From Saccharophagus degradans 2-40 (GTDB lineage: Bacteria > Pseudomonadota > Gammaproteobacteria > Pseudomonadales > Cellvibrionaceae): a stretch of 64,000 nucleotides of DNA. Every line of letters begins with the position of its first letter. Position 1 is the first letter of the stretch. Positions 56,050 to 64,000 of this stretch are shown here, in pieces. The DNA lies in contig NC_007912.1 in the NCBI RefSeq assembly GCF_000013665.1, positions 1,178,001 through 1,242,000 on the forward strand, read 5' to 3'. The notes under the pieces were generated by a model. The model saw nothing but the letters and a program-made list of their open reading frames with translations. It had not been told where the DNA came from and ran no database searches. The position numbers and the translations under genes are program-made.

Positions 56050-58770
56050 TTAGAATTTGTATTGCGCGCCTAATGAGACCTGAGTGCCAGTCTCGTGGTA
56101 GTAAGACAAACGCAAATCTTCACGGTCAACCCATTGGTCATCACCTTGGTTGGTTAAATTGCTAATGTCGAAATTGAACTTCAGGTTGTCGTTAAATTGG
56201 TACGACGAAGAGAAGTCAACATTGCTGGTACCATAGGTGCCGTGTTGATTGTTTGAGTCTCGGCCACGCGGGTCAGTGAGGTAATCGCTGCGATCTACTA
56301 GGGCGATACGTGCACTAAATACATCGTTTTCGTAGTAAAGAGTGGCGGATTTAGTCACTTCTGATAGGTTTTGCAGGTTGGCAACTACGTCTACTGCACC
56401 AAATTCATTTAAGTAGGCTAGTTCGGTTTTTACGTAGGTGTAGTTGGCAATATAACCAACATTGGCCCATGCATCGCCGAATGCGCCGAAGTCACCTTGC
56501 AGCTGCCATTCGAAGCCGTGTAGATCACCGCCTGGGCCATTCAATGGAACTGAGCGGTCGAATACTGCGTTCACGTTGCAAGACTCTGGGTTTTGAGCAG
56601 CGTTCTCACATTGTGCAGCTACTTCGCTAGCGGGAATGCCCAGCTCAGCTGGGGTTTTCTGGTCGCGTAGACGTTGTATATGGCTACCAATTTCCTTCTT
56701 AAACACGGTCATAGACATTGCTGAAGTATCGGTTATATACAATTCGATACCGGCATCGTAGCTTGTCGCTTTAGTTGGCTCTAGGAACGGGTTGCCACCG
56801 GTGATGGTGTAAGAGCTACCATTTACGCTCACACCTTGGTCTGCACGTAGTGAGCTTAAGCCACCGCGAGTTATACCTTCAGAAACGCTAAAGCGGAATA
56901 CTACATCTTCCATCGGCTCCAAGCGTAGGTTCAAGGCTGGCAAGATATCATCGTACGAATGCTCAACCCACTCTTGGACGTCGTTGCCTTCGCTATTCTC
57001 AAACCAACCGGTGGAGGCTTGGTCGGTGCTGAAAAAACGGAAGCCAAAGTTGCCTGAAAGTGGCATTTCGCCTAATTGAGTATTGAAGTCCACTTGAGTA
57101 AACAGAGAGGTGGTGTCTTCTTCGACAGCATAGATATCATTGGTGCGTGGACTCAAAGCAAAATCACCCGAGTTGGACAAAATGCCCGCATCGATAAATT
57201 TGTCTAAGTCTGGCACTAGCCAAGCTCGGCCATCGCCTAAACCTGAATCGTATTCGTACATGTTGCCAGCAATAGTTAGGCCTTTCGCGCCTTCGTTAGT
57301 TGCGTAACGCGATTGATAAGTGTCGAATTTGAACGACTTCGAGGTAACACCTGCTTTCAGCGTTACGGAATCGTTAAAGTCAAACTCTAGATCTGCCGTC
57401 AGGTTAGTGAATTCGTTGTTAGTACCCTGTGGGCGCTGACGAATACCGGATAAGGTGTAGCTTGATTCATCATAAGCGTCTTCACCCCAAGTTAGTAGGG
57501 TATCAGCGCTATCACCGCGGTAATCCCAAGTCATACCTACACCATTGGCGCGGGCAATAATGGTGGTTTGGACCGGGTTGCTGAACTCGGATGAAGAGTT
57601 ACCTAACAAAACGTTCATGCGTAAACGGTCGGTAAACTCGTGAGTAGCCGACAAGGTGACTTGTTGGAACTCGGTGGTTAATTCGTCGAAGCGGTTTTCA
57701 ACTTGAGCATTAGCGTTAGAAATTGCTGCGTATACGATTGTTTGACCGTCTATTTCGTAATCAGTGAAATTGTAATCGTCGTAATCGGCTGTTGAGTTAC
57801 CGATACCTTGCATGAAGATCTCATTGCGCGTGGCGTCGTGCTTAGAGTACAGCACATCCAAGACTATATCGGTTGCATCTGTAGGTAGCCATTGGAAAGT
57901 GGCAGCGACACCGGTGCGCGTAATTTCGTGTGTGTATGAATCGTAGCGAGGAATACGTGGATGGAACAAGCGACGGTCTTCTTCAGTTTCTTCTAATCTT
58001 GCAAGTTCAGGAGAAAGAGTTGGGTCGGTGATTCCGCGATATGAGCCTACGTCTGGGTAGGTAGCCCAGCGAACGGTAGAGTTGCCTTCATCGGTAATGT
58101 TGCGGTCAGCGTAAGATACAGACAGCAAAGCACCAAAAGTATCACTAAACTGTTTGCTTACCATTACAGCAATTTTCGGGTCTACTTTTTCCGACTTGTC
58201 ATTGTAGTTTAGATTGCCACCTACAGACAGAACGAAATCGTCAAGCTCCATTGGGCGAGCAGTTTTAAGGTCTACTGTCGCACCTAGTGAACCTTCTTCA
58301 ATTTCAGCAGAGTTGGTTTTGCTTACAATCAAGTTGCTAAAAAGGTCAGAAGAGAATGTGTTGAAGTCGAAACCACGGCCGCGGTTATTACCACCAATGG
58401 CATCTGTACCGCCAGTAGATGACATAGACTCCATGCCGTTAATACGAATGCGAGTATAGTCAGGACCAAGACCGCGAACTGTAATTTGTTGACCTTCACC
58501 GCCAGCGCGAGATATGGCAACACCAGGGATACGCTGTAAAGATTCTGCTAAGTTGTTATCTGGAAAGTCCGCAATATCTTCAGCGTATATTGCATCAACT
58601 ACGCCAACAGAATCGCGCTTAGTATTTAAAGAGCTTTGCAAACTGCCTCTAAAGCCAGTAACAACCACTTCTTCTAATGTGTTTTCAGCACTTGCTTCCT
58701 GAGCATAGCCTTGGCCTGCTGCAGTTAACGCAATTGCTGCTACTAAAGGTTTTATGTAGAACTTCTTCAT
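56050..58770 (-). CDS. TonB-dependent receptor, probably for oligogalacturonides
   Basis: A 906-residue outer-membrane transporter. The signal peptide covers 1-23 (ends GYA). A TonB-box-like segment (EEVVVTGFRGSLQSSLNTKR) is followed by the plug (VVDAIYAEDIADFPDNNLAE, LQRIPGVAISRAGGEGQ, TVRGLGPDYTRIRINGME) and a 22-strand-type barrel ending in the C-terminal Phe motif (VSLGAQYKF). The plug is of the Caulobacter-type TonB receptor family common in polysaccharide degraders. Location among pectin genes gives the substrate inference. It has its own terminator. Confidence 0.9.
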   Translation of the reverse strand: MKKFYIKPLVAAIALTAAGQGYAQEASAENTLEEVVVTGFRGSLQSSLNTKRDSVGVVDAIYAEDIADFPDNNLAESLQRIPGVAISRAGGEGQQITVRGLGPDYTRIRINGMESMSSTGGTDAIGGNNRGRGFDFNTFSSDLFSNLIVSKTNSAEIEEGSLGATVDLKTARPMELDDFVLSVGGNLNYNDKSEKVDPKIAVMVSKQFSDTFGALLSVSYADRNITDEGNSTVRWATYPDVGSYRGITDPTLSPELARLEETEEDRRLFHPRIPRYDSYTHEITRTGVAATFQWLPTDATDIVLDVLYSKHDATRNEIFMQGIGNSTADYDDYNFTDYEIDGQTIVYAAISNANAQVENRFDELTTEFQQVTLSATHEFTDRLRMNVLLGNSSSEFSNPVQTTIIARANGVGMTWDYRGDSADTLLTWGEDAYDESSYTLSGIRQRPQGTNNEFTNLTADLEFDFNDSVTLKAGVTSKSFKFDTYQSRYATNEGAKGLTIAGNMYEYDSGLGDGRAWLVPDLDKFIDAGILSNSGDFALSPRTNDIYAVEEDTTSLFTQVDFNTQLGEMPLSGNFGFRFFSTDQASTGWFENSEGNDVQEWVEHSYDDILPALNLRLEPMEDVVFRFSVSEGITRGGLSSLRADQGVSVNGSSYTITGGNPFLEPTKATSYDAGIELYITDTSAMSMTVFKKEIGSHIQRLRDQKTPAELGIPASEVAAQCENAAQNPESCNVNAVFDRSVPLNGPGGDLHGFEWQLQGDFGAFGDAWANVGYIANYTYVKTELAYLNEFGAVDVVANLQNLSEVTKSATLYYENDVFSARIALVDRSDYLTDPRGRDSNNQHGTYGTSNVDFSSSYQFNDNLKFNFDISNLTNQGDDQWVDREDLRLSYYHETGTQVSLGAQYKF

Positions 58771-58881
58771 TATTATTCCCCACGTTCTTGTTCAAAGACA
58801 GAGTTCATTTTTATAAGTGAACCAATTTAATTTATTGGTGTAACGGCATACTCGCACATTATGGTAGGCCAATCAATAGAA

Positions 58882-58945
58882 TTGGAATACCAAATTAGTC
58901 TATCCAATACGGTTTTTTGGCAGACTGGTTTGGTTTGGTAGTAAT
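58882..58945. promoter_or_regulatory. Degenerate operator cluster upstream of the TonB receptor
   Basis: TTGGAATACCAA (58882-58893) and TTGGCAGACTGG (58917-58928) look like the other operators with one T missing; TTTGGTAGTAAT follows at about 58934. They lie 110-170 bp upstream of the receptor start. The 346-bp gap to the GH28 stop also holds two perfect hairpins, described separately, and no gene. Confidence 0.4.
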
Positions 58946-58971
58946 TGTCTGATTTATAGGTGCAGCGCTGT

Positions 58972-58995
58972 ATAAAACCCGTGTGCGGGTTTTAT
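58972..58995 (-). terminator. Terminator-like hairpin downstream of the GH28 gene
   Basis: A perfect 10-bp stem (ATAAAACCCG / CGGGTTTTAT) with a 4-nt loop, about 120 bp past the GH28 stop on the minus strand. Confidence 0.6.
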
Positions 58996-59025
58996 GTAGG
59001 CTCTTGGAAATATTAGACGGTATTT

Positions 59026-59054
59026 CATGGCGCGCCAGTTGATGGCGCGCCATG
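59026..59054. repeat. Perfect 11-bp inverted repeat downstream of the GH28 gene
   Basis: CATGGCGCGCC (59026-59036) / GGCGCGCCATG (59044-59054) with a 7-nt spacer. It is very GC-rich and has no T run; it may stabilise the 3' end of the GH28 message. Confidence 0.6.
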
Positions 59055-59116
59055 ATGCATTTAGGCGTGATCGAATTGCTGAGTGTTACACTGTAAGCAA
59101 GCGCTTACTGCTTTAG

Positions 59117-60508
59117 CTAGATGTTAAACGCTTTGCCGTTGACTTGGACGTTGTCGATAACTAACCCTGTGGTATGTTCAATTACGCCTGGGTTGTCACC
59201 ACGCACAAAGGTGCTGTCGATTATCCTAAAGTTTTGAATGGGGGCGCGCTCAAAACCGCGGATGTTAAACACTTGTAAGGCGTGCTGGCAGACCAAATTG
59301 CGTATTTCTACATTGCGCACGGTGGGGTCAAATTTACCCGCATCGCCTTCTTCGTATTGGAAGTTAATAACAATGGCTTGTTGTACTTCGCCTATGGTGC
59401 AGTTGCGCACATAGATGTTCTCTAGCAGTCCGCCGCGCACAGAGTTGGTTTTAATGCGAATGCCTTTCTCTAAATCGGGGCTGCTCATTACGTTATTTTC
59501 GGCAAACACATTGCGCACGCCGCCAGAAATTTCTGAGCCTATAACTACGCCACCGTGACCCGCTTCCATTTTACAGTTGCGAATAATCACGTTCTCGGTA
59601 GGTGTGGCAAGCCTGCGGCCATCGTTGTTGCGGCCAGATTTAATAGCGATACAGTCGTCACCGGTATTAAAAAAGCAGTTTTCGATAACTACATTCTTAC
59701 AGCTTTCAGGATCGCAGCCATCCGAGTTGGGGCCTAGGCTTTCTAGGTGAACACCGCGTACAGTGACGTTTTGTGAAAGGGTGGGGTGTAGCAACCAGAA
59801 GGGAGCGTTGATAATAGTTATGTCTTCTATCAGCACGTTTTCGCACTTGTAGGGTTGCACAAACGAGGGGCGCAGGTAGTGGCCGTCTGCATACACGCGC
59901 TCTCTAACGGGGTCGCCAGCTTCTGCTTGGGCAAATAGTTGGTTGCGGCTTTCCTTTTGGCTTGGGTAGCCCTCTACGCCCCATTCTTTGTTGCCTTTCC
60001 ATGCCCACCAGTGCGTTGGGTCGGCTTGACCGTCGAGGGTGCCTTTACCGGTAATGGCTATGTTGGTTTTGCCGTAGGCGTATATAAGGGGTGAGTAGCC
60101 CATGCACTCCATGCCTTCCCAGCGAGTGAAAACCGCAGGCAGGTAATATTTGGGGTCGGTAAAAAAGGCGATGGTAGCGCCTTCGCTAATATGAAGGTTA
60201 ACGTTCGACTCTAAGTGGATGGCGCCTGTCTCAAATCGTCCTGCGGGTACTACCACCTTGCCGCCACCTGCTTTGCTGCATGCTGCAATCGCTTTTTTGA
60301 AGGCGAGGGTGTTGTCGCTCCCTTCTTTGCCGCCGAATTCGAGTAAATTAAATTCTTTGTTTGGGAATGTGGGGATGGTGGTGTTGTCCGCTATGTTTTG
60401 TGCAAAAGCCCATGGGTCTTGCTCTAGTGTGGGTAGGCTGGTGGTGCAGCCGGCTAGGCAAGTTAGGCCTAAGCCTTTGAGTGTTGTGCGGCGTGAAATT
60501 TTATACAT
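59117..60508 (-). CDS. Polygalacturonase (GH28), Tat-type predicted lipoprotein
   Basis: Hydrolyses galacturonan, giving saturated galacturonate. Of 463 residues, the N terminus has a twin-arginine motif (SRRTTLKGLG) followed by a lipobox-like CLAGC. The GH28 motifs are NSDGCDPES (catalytic Asp), GDDCIAIKSGR (Asp pair), GHGGVVIGSE (His) and RIKTNS. This NSD/GDDC/GHG/RIK set, and the conserved KSGRNNDGRR, are typical of exo-acting bacterial polygalacturonases. An operator (60573) lies 65 bp upstream of the start. Tat export as a folded protein is inferred from the twin arginine. Confidence 0.92.
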   Translation of the reverse strand: MYKISRRTTLKGLGLTCLAGCTTSLPTLEQDPWAFAQNIADNTTIPTFPNKEFNLLEFGGKEGSDNTLAFKKAIAACSKAGGGKVVVPAGRFETGAIHLESNVNLHISEGATIAFFTDPKYYLPAVFTRWEGMECMGYSPLIYAYGKTNIAITGKGTLDGQADPTHWWAWKGNKEWGVEGYPSQKESRNQLFAQAEAGDPVRERVYADGHYLRPSFVQPYKCENVLIEDITIINAPFWLLHPTLSQNVTVRGVHLESLGPNSDGCDPESCKNVVIENCFFNTGDDCIAIKSGRNNDGRRLATPTENVIIRNCKMEAGHGGVVIGSEISGGVRNVFAENNVMSSPDLEKGIRIKTNSVRGGLLENIYVRNCTIGEVQQAIVINFQYEEGDAGKFDPTVRNVEIRNLVCQHALQVFNIRGFERAPIQNFRIIDSTFVRGDNPGVIEHTTGLVIDNVQVNGKAFNI

Positions 60509-60572
60509 GTTATTACCTCAAGCTAGATCGTCTTATTTTATCTATAGCTTAGGGTAGTTTATTTTTACTCGC

Positions 60573-60585
60573 TTGGTAAGACCAA
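60573..60585. promoter_or_regulatory. GntR/FCD-type operator upstream of the GH28 gene
   Basis: A near-perfect palindrome TTGGTAAGACCAA lies 65 bp before the GH28 start and between it and the regulator's terminator. TTGGTCATTC follows 10 bp later. Confidence 0.65.
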
Positions 60586-60635
60586 ATATTAATATTGGTC
60601 ATTCATTTTGGTTTGTTTGAATACGTTTTTTAGGC

Positions 60636-60670
60636 GAAAAAAAGCCGGCATGCGAGATGTCGGCCTTTTA
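60636..60670 (-). terminator. Terminator of the GntR-family regulator gene
   Basis: On the minus strand a stem of GGCCGACA / TGCCGGC type is followed by eight T residues. Confidence 0.85.
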
Positions 60671-60683
60671 ATGTAGTGTTTTT

Positions 60684-61451
60684 TTACTTAGAAATACCAA
60701 AACGTTCGCGATTAAATGCGATTTTTCTACGGGCTTCTTCCACTGCTTCTGCTTCGGTGGCGTCTAATAATTGCTGGATAACGCGAGAAAGGTGTTCGCG
60801 CATAGCGTCACGGGCGCCCTCTGGGTCGCGTCTTTCAAGTGCATCTAGTATAAGAAGGTGTTCTTCAATGCGTGGTCTAGAGCCAGACTGGCGCACTTTT
60901 TCTAAGATGCGGGCAGACACTGGTGAGCTGTTGCGCAGTGCCCAAAGGTGGGCGCAGGCCGATGCGACTGCTTCGTTTTTGGTGGCACGGGCAATAAGCA
61001 TATGAAAGTTCTGGTCGGCTTTTTCGCAGATGGGTTCCTGCTCGTTTTCTTGCACCATAGCTTCGAGTGCTGCGCGCACTTCGACAAGTTCTTCGTCGGT
61101 AATGCGCTTGGCTGCAAGCTCCGCCGCCTCTCCTTCTACGAGGATTCGGGCTTCGAGAATATCGAATGGGCCAACAGCAAATTCAGCAGATGAGAGGTTG
61201 TTATTGCTTTCGGCAGATACGTATACACCAGAGCCGCCGCGTACTTCTACACAGCCGGCCAGCTCTAGTGCGATAATGGCTTCGCGCACGGTAGGGCGGC
61301 TTACGTCAAAGCGTTCTGCTAGTTTTCGTTCAGCCGGTAGGCGCGAGCCAGGAGGGTATTCTCCTTCCGCAATTACTGCCGCGAGTTGCTCTGCGACGCG
61401 CTGGTAAAGCCGTCCGCCTGATAGGTTCTTAGGTTCAATGGCTACGTTCAT
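60684..61451 (-). CDS. GntR-family FCD-domain transcription regulator (UxuR/ExuR-like)
   Basis: A 255-residue regulator. The winged helix is at about residues 14-78 (LYQRVAEQLAAVIAEGEYPP, SRLPAERKLAERFDVSRPTV, REAIIALELAGCVEVRGGSG). The all-alpha FCD effector domain is at about 95-225 (FDILEARILVEGEAAELAAK, DQNFHMLIARATKN, RIEEHLLILDALERRDPEGA). Uronate regulators UxuR and ExuR are of this class. It is divergent from uxaA, and operator-like sites lie in the shared promoter region, suggesting autoregulation. It is the only regulator encoded in the pectin locus. Confidence 0.9.
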   Translation of the reverse strand: MNVAIEPKNLSGGRLYQRVAEQLAAVIAEGEYPPGSRLPAERKLAERFDVSRPTVREAIIALELAGCVEVRGGSGVYVSAESNNNLSSAEFAVGPFDILEARILVEGEAAELAAKRITDEELVEVRAALEAMVQENEQEPICEKADQNFHMLIARATKNEAVASACAHLWALRNSSPVSARILEKVRQSGSRPRIEEHLLILDALERRDPEGARDAMREHLSRVIQQLLDATEAEAVEEARRKIAFNRERFGISK

Positions 61452-61481
61452 TTAAGTTGCCTGCAATATATATTTTTGTAG

Positions 61482-61493
61482 TTGTATGACCAA
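61482..61493. promoter_or_regulatory. Operator-like site at the regulator promoter
   Basis: TTGTATGACCAA fits TNGTnnnACNA and lies about 30 bp upstream of the GntR-gene start, a position suitable for autorepression. Confidence 0.45.
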
Positions 61494-61556
61494 TGCGGCA
61501 GTTTAGCAAGAAACGTGGCTATCCCTCAAGGAGTTAGCGGAACAGTGTTTTGTATG

Positions 61557-61569
61557 AGGGTCTTACCAA
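61557..61569. promoter_or_regulatory. Operator-like site between the regulator and uxaA
   Basis: Its reverse complement reads TTGGTAAGACCCT, two changes at the end from the GH28 operator. It lies about 148 bp upstream of uxaA. GGTCAGGCCAA (61582-61592) is a weaker copy nearby. Confidence 0.5.
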
Positions 61570-61716
61570 AAATGTTATTGCGGTCAGGCCAATAAGCTGT
61601 TACATTTTTGTTATTGAAGAATTTATGGTTTTACAGATTGGTGGGTGGTGCGGTGATTTCGGCTTACGCTCTGGTCTGGCGGAACATTCTGCTCAGCTTA
61701 GTATTTGGGGAAAGAT

Positions 61717-63243
61717 GTGGCCAAGTTAATACATTTGCACGAATTAGATAACGTAGCGATTACATTAGAGGCGTTGGAGCCTCAGCAAGAGGTGCTGGTA
61801 GGTGGTGTGTCCATAGTGGCTGCTACGGCTATAGATGCTATGCACAAAGTAGCTACCGCGGCCATCCCCAAGGGTGAGCGCATATTAAAGTACGGTCAGT
61901 TTATTGGTTATGCGGCTGAAGATATTCAGCCGGGTGAGCATGTTCATACGCACAATTGTGTGGTGGGCGACTTTGAAAAAGATTACGGCTTTTGTCGCAA
62001 CGTAACTCCTACCGCTTTTGTAAGCGAAGAAAATCGCGCAACTTTTAATGGTTTTCGTAGAGTTAACGGCAAGGTGGGTACGCGCAACTATATAGGTATT
62101 CTCACTACGGTTAATTGCTCGGCAACCGTTGCAAAACAGATTGCTGCTACGTTTAGTTACCCTGGTGCATTGGCGGATTTCCCCAATGTGGATGGCGTTG
62201 TTGCGCTTACTCACGAGTCTGGTTGCGGTATGCGCTCAGAAGGTGAGGGGTATGATGTATTGCGTCGTACTTTCGAAGGGTATGTTACTCACCCAAATTT
62301 TGGGGGTGTTTTGCTGGTTGGTTTGGGTTGCGAAACGATGCAGGTGCAAAAAGTATTGGACGACTCTGGTTTGTCTGAGTCTGAAAGCTTTAGTACTTAT
62401 ACCATTCAAAAGGTAGGTGGTACGCGTTTGGCTATTGAGGAAGGGGTAGAGCGTGTTCGCAAGCTGCTGCCTATTGTTAATAGCTATAATCGCGAACCAT
62501 GCTCGGCGGCTGAGTTGGTTTTGGCGGTGCAGTGCGGCGGTTCTGATGCTATGTCGGGCGTAACGGCTAACCCTGCTTTGGGCGCTGCGGCAGATATTCT
62601 TGTTCGCCACGGCGGAACGGTTATTTATTCTGAAACCCCAGAAATTTTCGGTGCAGAGCATTTACTTACCCGTAGAGCGGAAACGCCTGAGTTGGCCGAA
62701 GGCCTATTAGAGCGTATTCGCTGGTGGGAAGACTACACCCAGAAGCATGGTTTTGAGTTAAATAACAATCCATCCCCAGGCAACAAGGCGGGCGGTTTGA
62801 CGACTATTCTAGAAAAATCCCTCGGTGCGCAGGCGAAGGCCGGTACGACTAATATGCGTGGCGTTTACCTCTATGCCGAAAAGGTCGATACAAACGGGTT
62901 GGTCTTTATGGATAGTCCCGGTTTTGACCCTGTGTCTGTAACCGGGCAGGTTGCATCCGGCGCGAATGTGGTGTGCTTTACCACCGGTCGCGGTTCTGCC
63001 TTTGGCTTTAAACCTGTTCCAAGTGTGAAGTTGGCAAGTAACACTGCTATATATAAGCATATGGAAGAGGATATCGATATTAACTGTGGTGCTATTACCG
63101 ATGGTGAGCACACCGTTCATAGCTTGGGCGAAGAAATCTTCAAAACCATCCTTGCTATTGCGTCCGGCGAACCAAGTAAAAGTGAGTCTCTTGGTTACGG
63201 TGACGCTGAATTCAACCCATGGAAGATTGGTGCTGTGGTGTAA
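61717..63243 (+). CDS. uxaA: Altronate dehydratase
   Basis: Dehydrates D-altronate to KDG, joining the kdgK branch. The 508-residue protein has the N-terminal SAF-type domain (IHLHELDNVAITLEAL, GERILKYGQFIGYAAEDI, GEHVHTHN) and the catalytic domain (RVNGKVGTRNYIGILTTVNC, HESGCGM, LLVGLGCETMQ, QCGGSDAMSGVTANPALG). The Cys-containing motifs support an iron-dependent enzyme. GTG at 61717 with GGGGAAAG upstream gives the family N terminus (AKLIHLHELDNVAI); the TTG at 61705 would lie inside that ribosome-binding site. Confidence 0.94.
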   Translation: MAKLIHLHELDNVAITLEALEPQQEVLVGGVSIVAATAIDAMHKVATAAIPKGERILKYGQFIGYAAEDIQPGEHVHTHNCVVGDFEKDYGFCRNVTPTAFVSEENRATFNGFRRVNGKVGTRNYIGILTTVNCSATVAKQIAATFSYPGALADFPNVDGVVALTHESGCGMRSEGEGYDVLRRTFEGYVTHPNFGGVLLVGLGCETMQVQKVLDDSGLSESESFSTYTIQKVGGTRLAIEEGVERVRKLLPIVNSYNREPCSAAELVLAVQCGGSDAMSGVTANPALGAAADILVRHGGTVIYSETPEIFGAEHLLTRRAETPELAEGLLERIRWWEDYTQKHGFELNNNPSPGNKAGGLTTILEKSLGAQAKAGTTNMRGVYLYAEKVDTNGLVFMDSPGFDPVSVTGQVASGANVVCFTTGRGSAFGFKPVPSVKLASNTAIYKHMEEDIDINCGAITDGEHTVHSLGEEIFKTILAIASGEPSKSESLGYGDAEFNPWKIGAVV

Positions 63244-63307
63244 TACCTGTTCGCGTGAGTGGTCAGGTTTGGCTGCTCAGTCTTCGCGTAACAGCTTCGG
63301 TTGATCT

Positions 63308-63324
63308 GCCCTATTAGGGCTTTT
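63308..63324 (+). terminator. Weak terminator-like hairpin after uxaA
   Basis: The stem GCCC / GGGC with a 5-nt loop is followed by TTTT. The short stem makes it uncertain. Confidence 0.4.
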
Positions 63325-63392
63325 CTGCTCAAGGTGTTGAGCAATCTCCTTCAAACTTAAAATAACAATCACCCACCTGGGAGGGTAAGACT

Positions 63393-64000
63393 ATGAAAAT
63401 AGCCATACCAAGGGAGCGTCGCGCCTGCGAGAAGCGAGTTGCGGCTACCCCTGAAACCGTAAAGAAATATGTAGGTATGGGGTTTGAAGTGCTAGTGGAA
63501 AAAGACGCTGGTACTGCAAGCCGCTATATGGATGACCAATACGTTGCTGCTGGTGCAAGCATTATTGGCTCGATGCAAGAGTTGTACTCGCAGGCGGATA
63601 TTGTGCTTAAGGTGCAGCGCCCACTGTTGGCGAGCGAAGGTGGTGAAGATGAGTTGGGGTGCATGAAGTCGGGTGCGTTACTTCTCGCTGTGCTATCACC
63701 TTACTCTGCACCGGAGGCGCTTGATGCGTATGCCAAACAAGGCGTGATAGCAATCGCGTTAGAGTTTGTGCCGCGTATTACGCGCGCGCAAAGTATGGAT
63801 GTGCTCAGTTCGCAAAGTAACTTGGCGGGCTATCGCGCAGTGTTAGATGCCGCTTACGAATATGGTCGTGGCTTCCCTATGATGATGACTGCTGCAGGTA
63901 CCATCGCGCCGGCACGTGTAATGGTGCTGGGGGCAGGTGTTGCAGGCTTGCAGGCTATTGCTACGGCTAAGCGATTGGGGGCTATTGTGTCGGCAACCGA
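63393..64000 (+). CDS. pntA: NAD(P) transhydrogenase subunit alpha, N-terminal part (3' truncated by window edge)
   Basis: Part of the proton-driven enzyme exchanging reducing equivalents between NADH and NADP. About 202 residues are visible: MKIAIPRERRACEKRVAATP at the start, RAQSMDVLSSQSNLAGYRAV and, just before the edge, the nucleotide-binding APARVMVLGAGVAGLQAIAT. The alanine dehydrogenase/PntA fold is shared with alanine dehydrogenase, but the RERR and SQSNLAGYRAV pattern fits PntA. GGGAGG precedes the ATG at 63393. The frame runs off the window. Confidence 0.93.
   Translation, partial: MKIAIPRERRACEKRVAATPETVKKYVGMGFEVLVEKDAGTASRYMDDQYVAAGASIIGSMQELYSQADIVLKVQRPLLASEGGEDELGCMKSGALLLAVLSPYSAPEALDAYAKQGVIAIALEFVPRITRAQSMDVLSSQSNLAGYRAVLDAAYEYGRGFPMMMTAAGTIAPARVMVLGAGVAGLQAIATAKRLGAIVSAT

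Overview
The window (about 46-47% G+C by eye) comes from a marine or estuarine polysaccharide-degrading gammaproteobacterium. Long poly-serine linkers in secreted multi-domain pectinases, a Caulobacter-type TonB receptor, a rpoBC/str region of Pseudomonas/Cellvibrio type and two EF-G genes all point to Saccharophagus degradans or a close relative. This is inference from gene content; no database was searched.

Region 1 (1-26755) is housekeeping: the end of aspS; an overlapping alr-birA-coaX operon followed by a SPOR protein; five tRNA genes (Thr-TGT, Tyr-GTA, Gly-TCC, Thr-GGT, Trp-CCA); secE-nusG-rplKAJL-rpoBC; rpsL-rpsG-fusA-tuf; then an inverted second EF-G gene (fusA2) and a second, almost identical tuf. 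The tuf gene that many relatives carry between tRNA-Thr(GGT) and tRNA-Trp is absent, and the spare copy lies downstream of fusA2. Several hairpins divide the classical operons (rplL/rpoB, rpoB/rpoC, rpoC/rpsL, rpsG/fusA).

Region 2 (about 26900-63243) is almost entirely a pectin and galacturonate utilisation locus. The secreted or surface enzymes are four PL1-type pectate lyase genes (one with two PL1 domains), a CE8 pectin methylesterase lipoprotein, a GH43 enzyme, a GH28 polygalacturonase and a DUF4861-GH105 fusion lipoprotein. Uptake is by a TonB-dependent receptor and a three-gene TRAP transporter. Catabolism of unsaturated uronate runs through KduI, KduD and KdgK. Saturated galacturonate is handled by UxaC, a UxuB-type reductase and UxaA. 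A GntR/FCD regulator is divergent from uxaA. Palindromes of the form TTGGTnnnACCAA, the FadR/UxuR/ExuR operator type, lie upstream of the TRAP genes, kdgK/uxaC, the pectate lyase pair, the GH28 gene and the regulator itself, so the locus looks like one regulon. Less expected members are a pyrophosphate-type phosphofructokinase, a VOC protein, a DegV protein, an orphan periplasmic binding protein and a PEP-CTERM protein.

Region 3 (63393-64000) is the start of pntA (NAD(P) transhydrogenase alpha subunit), cut by the window end.

No rRNA, CRISPR array, insertion sequence or prophage was seen.
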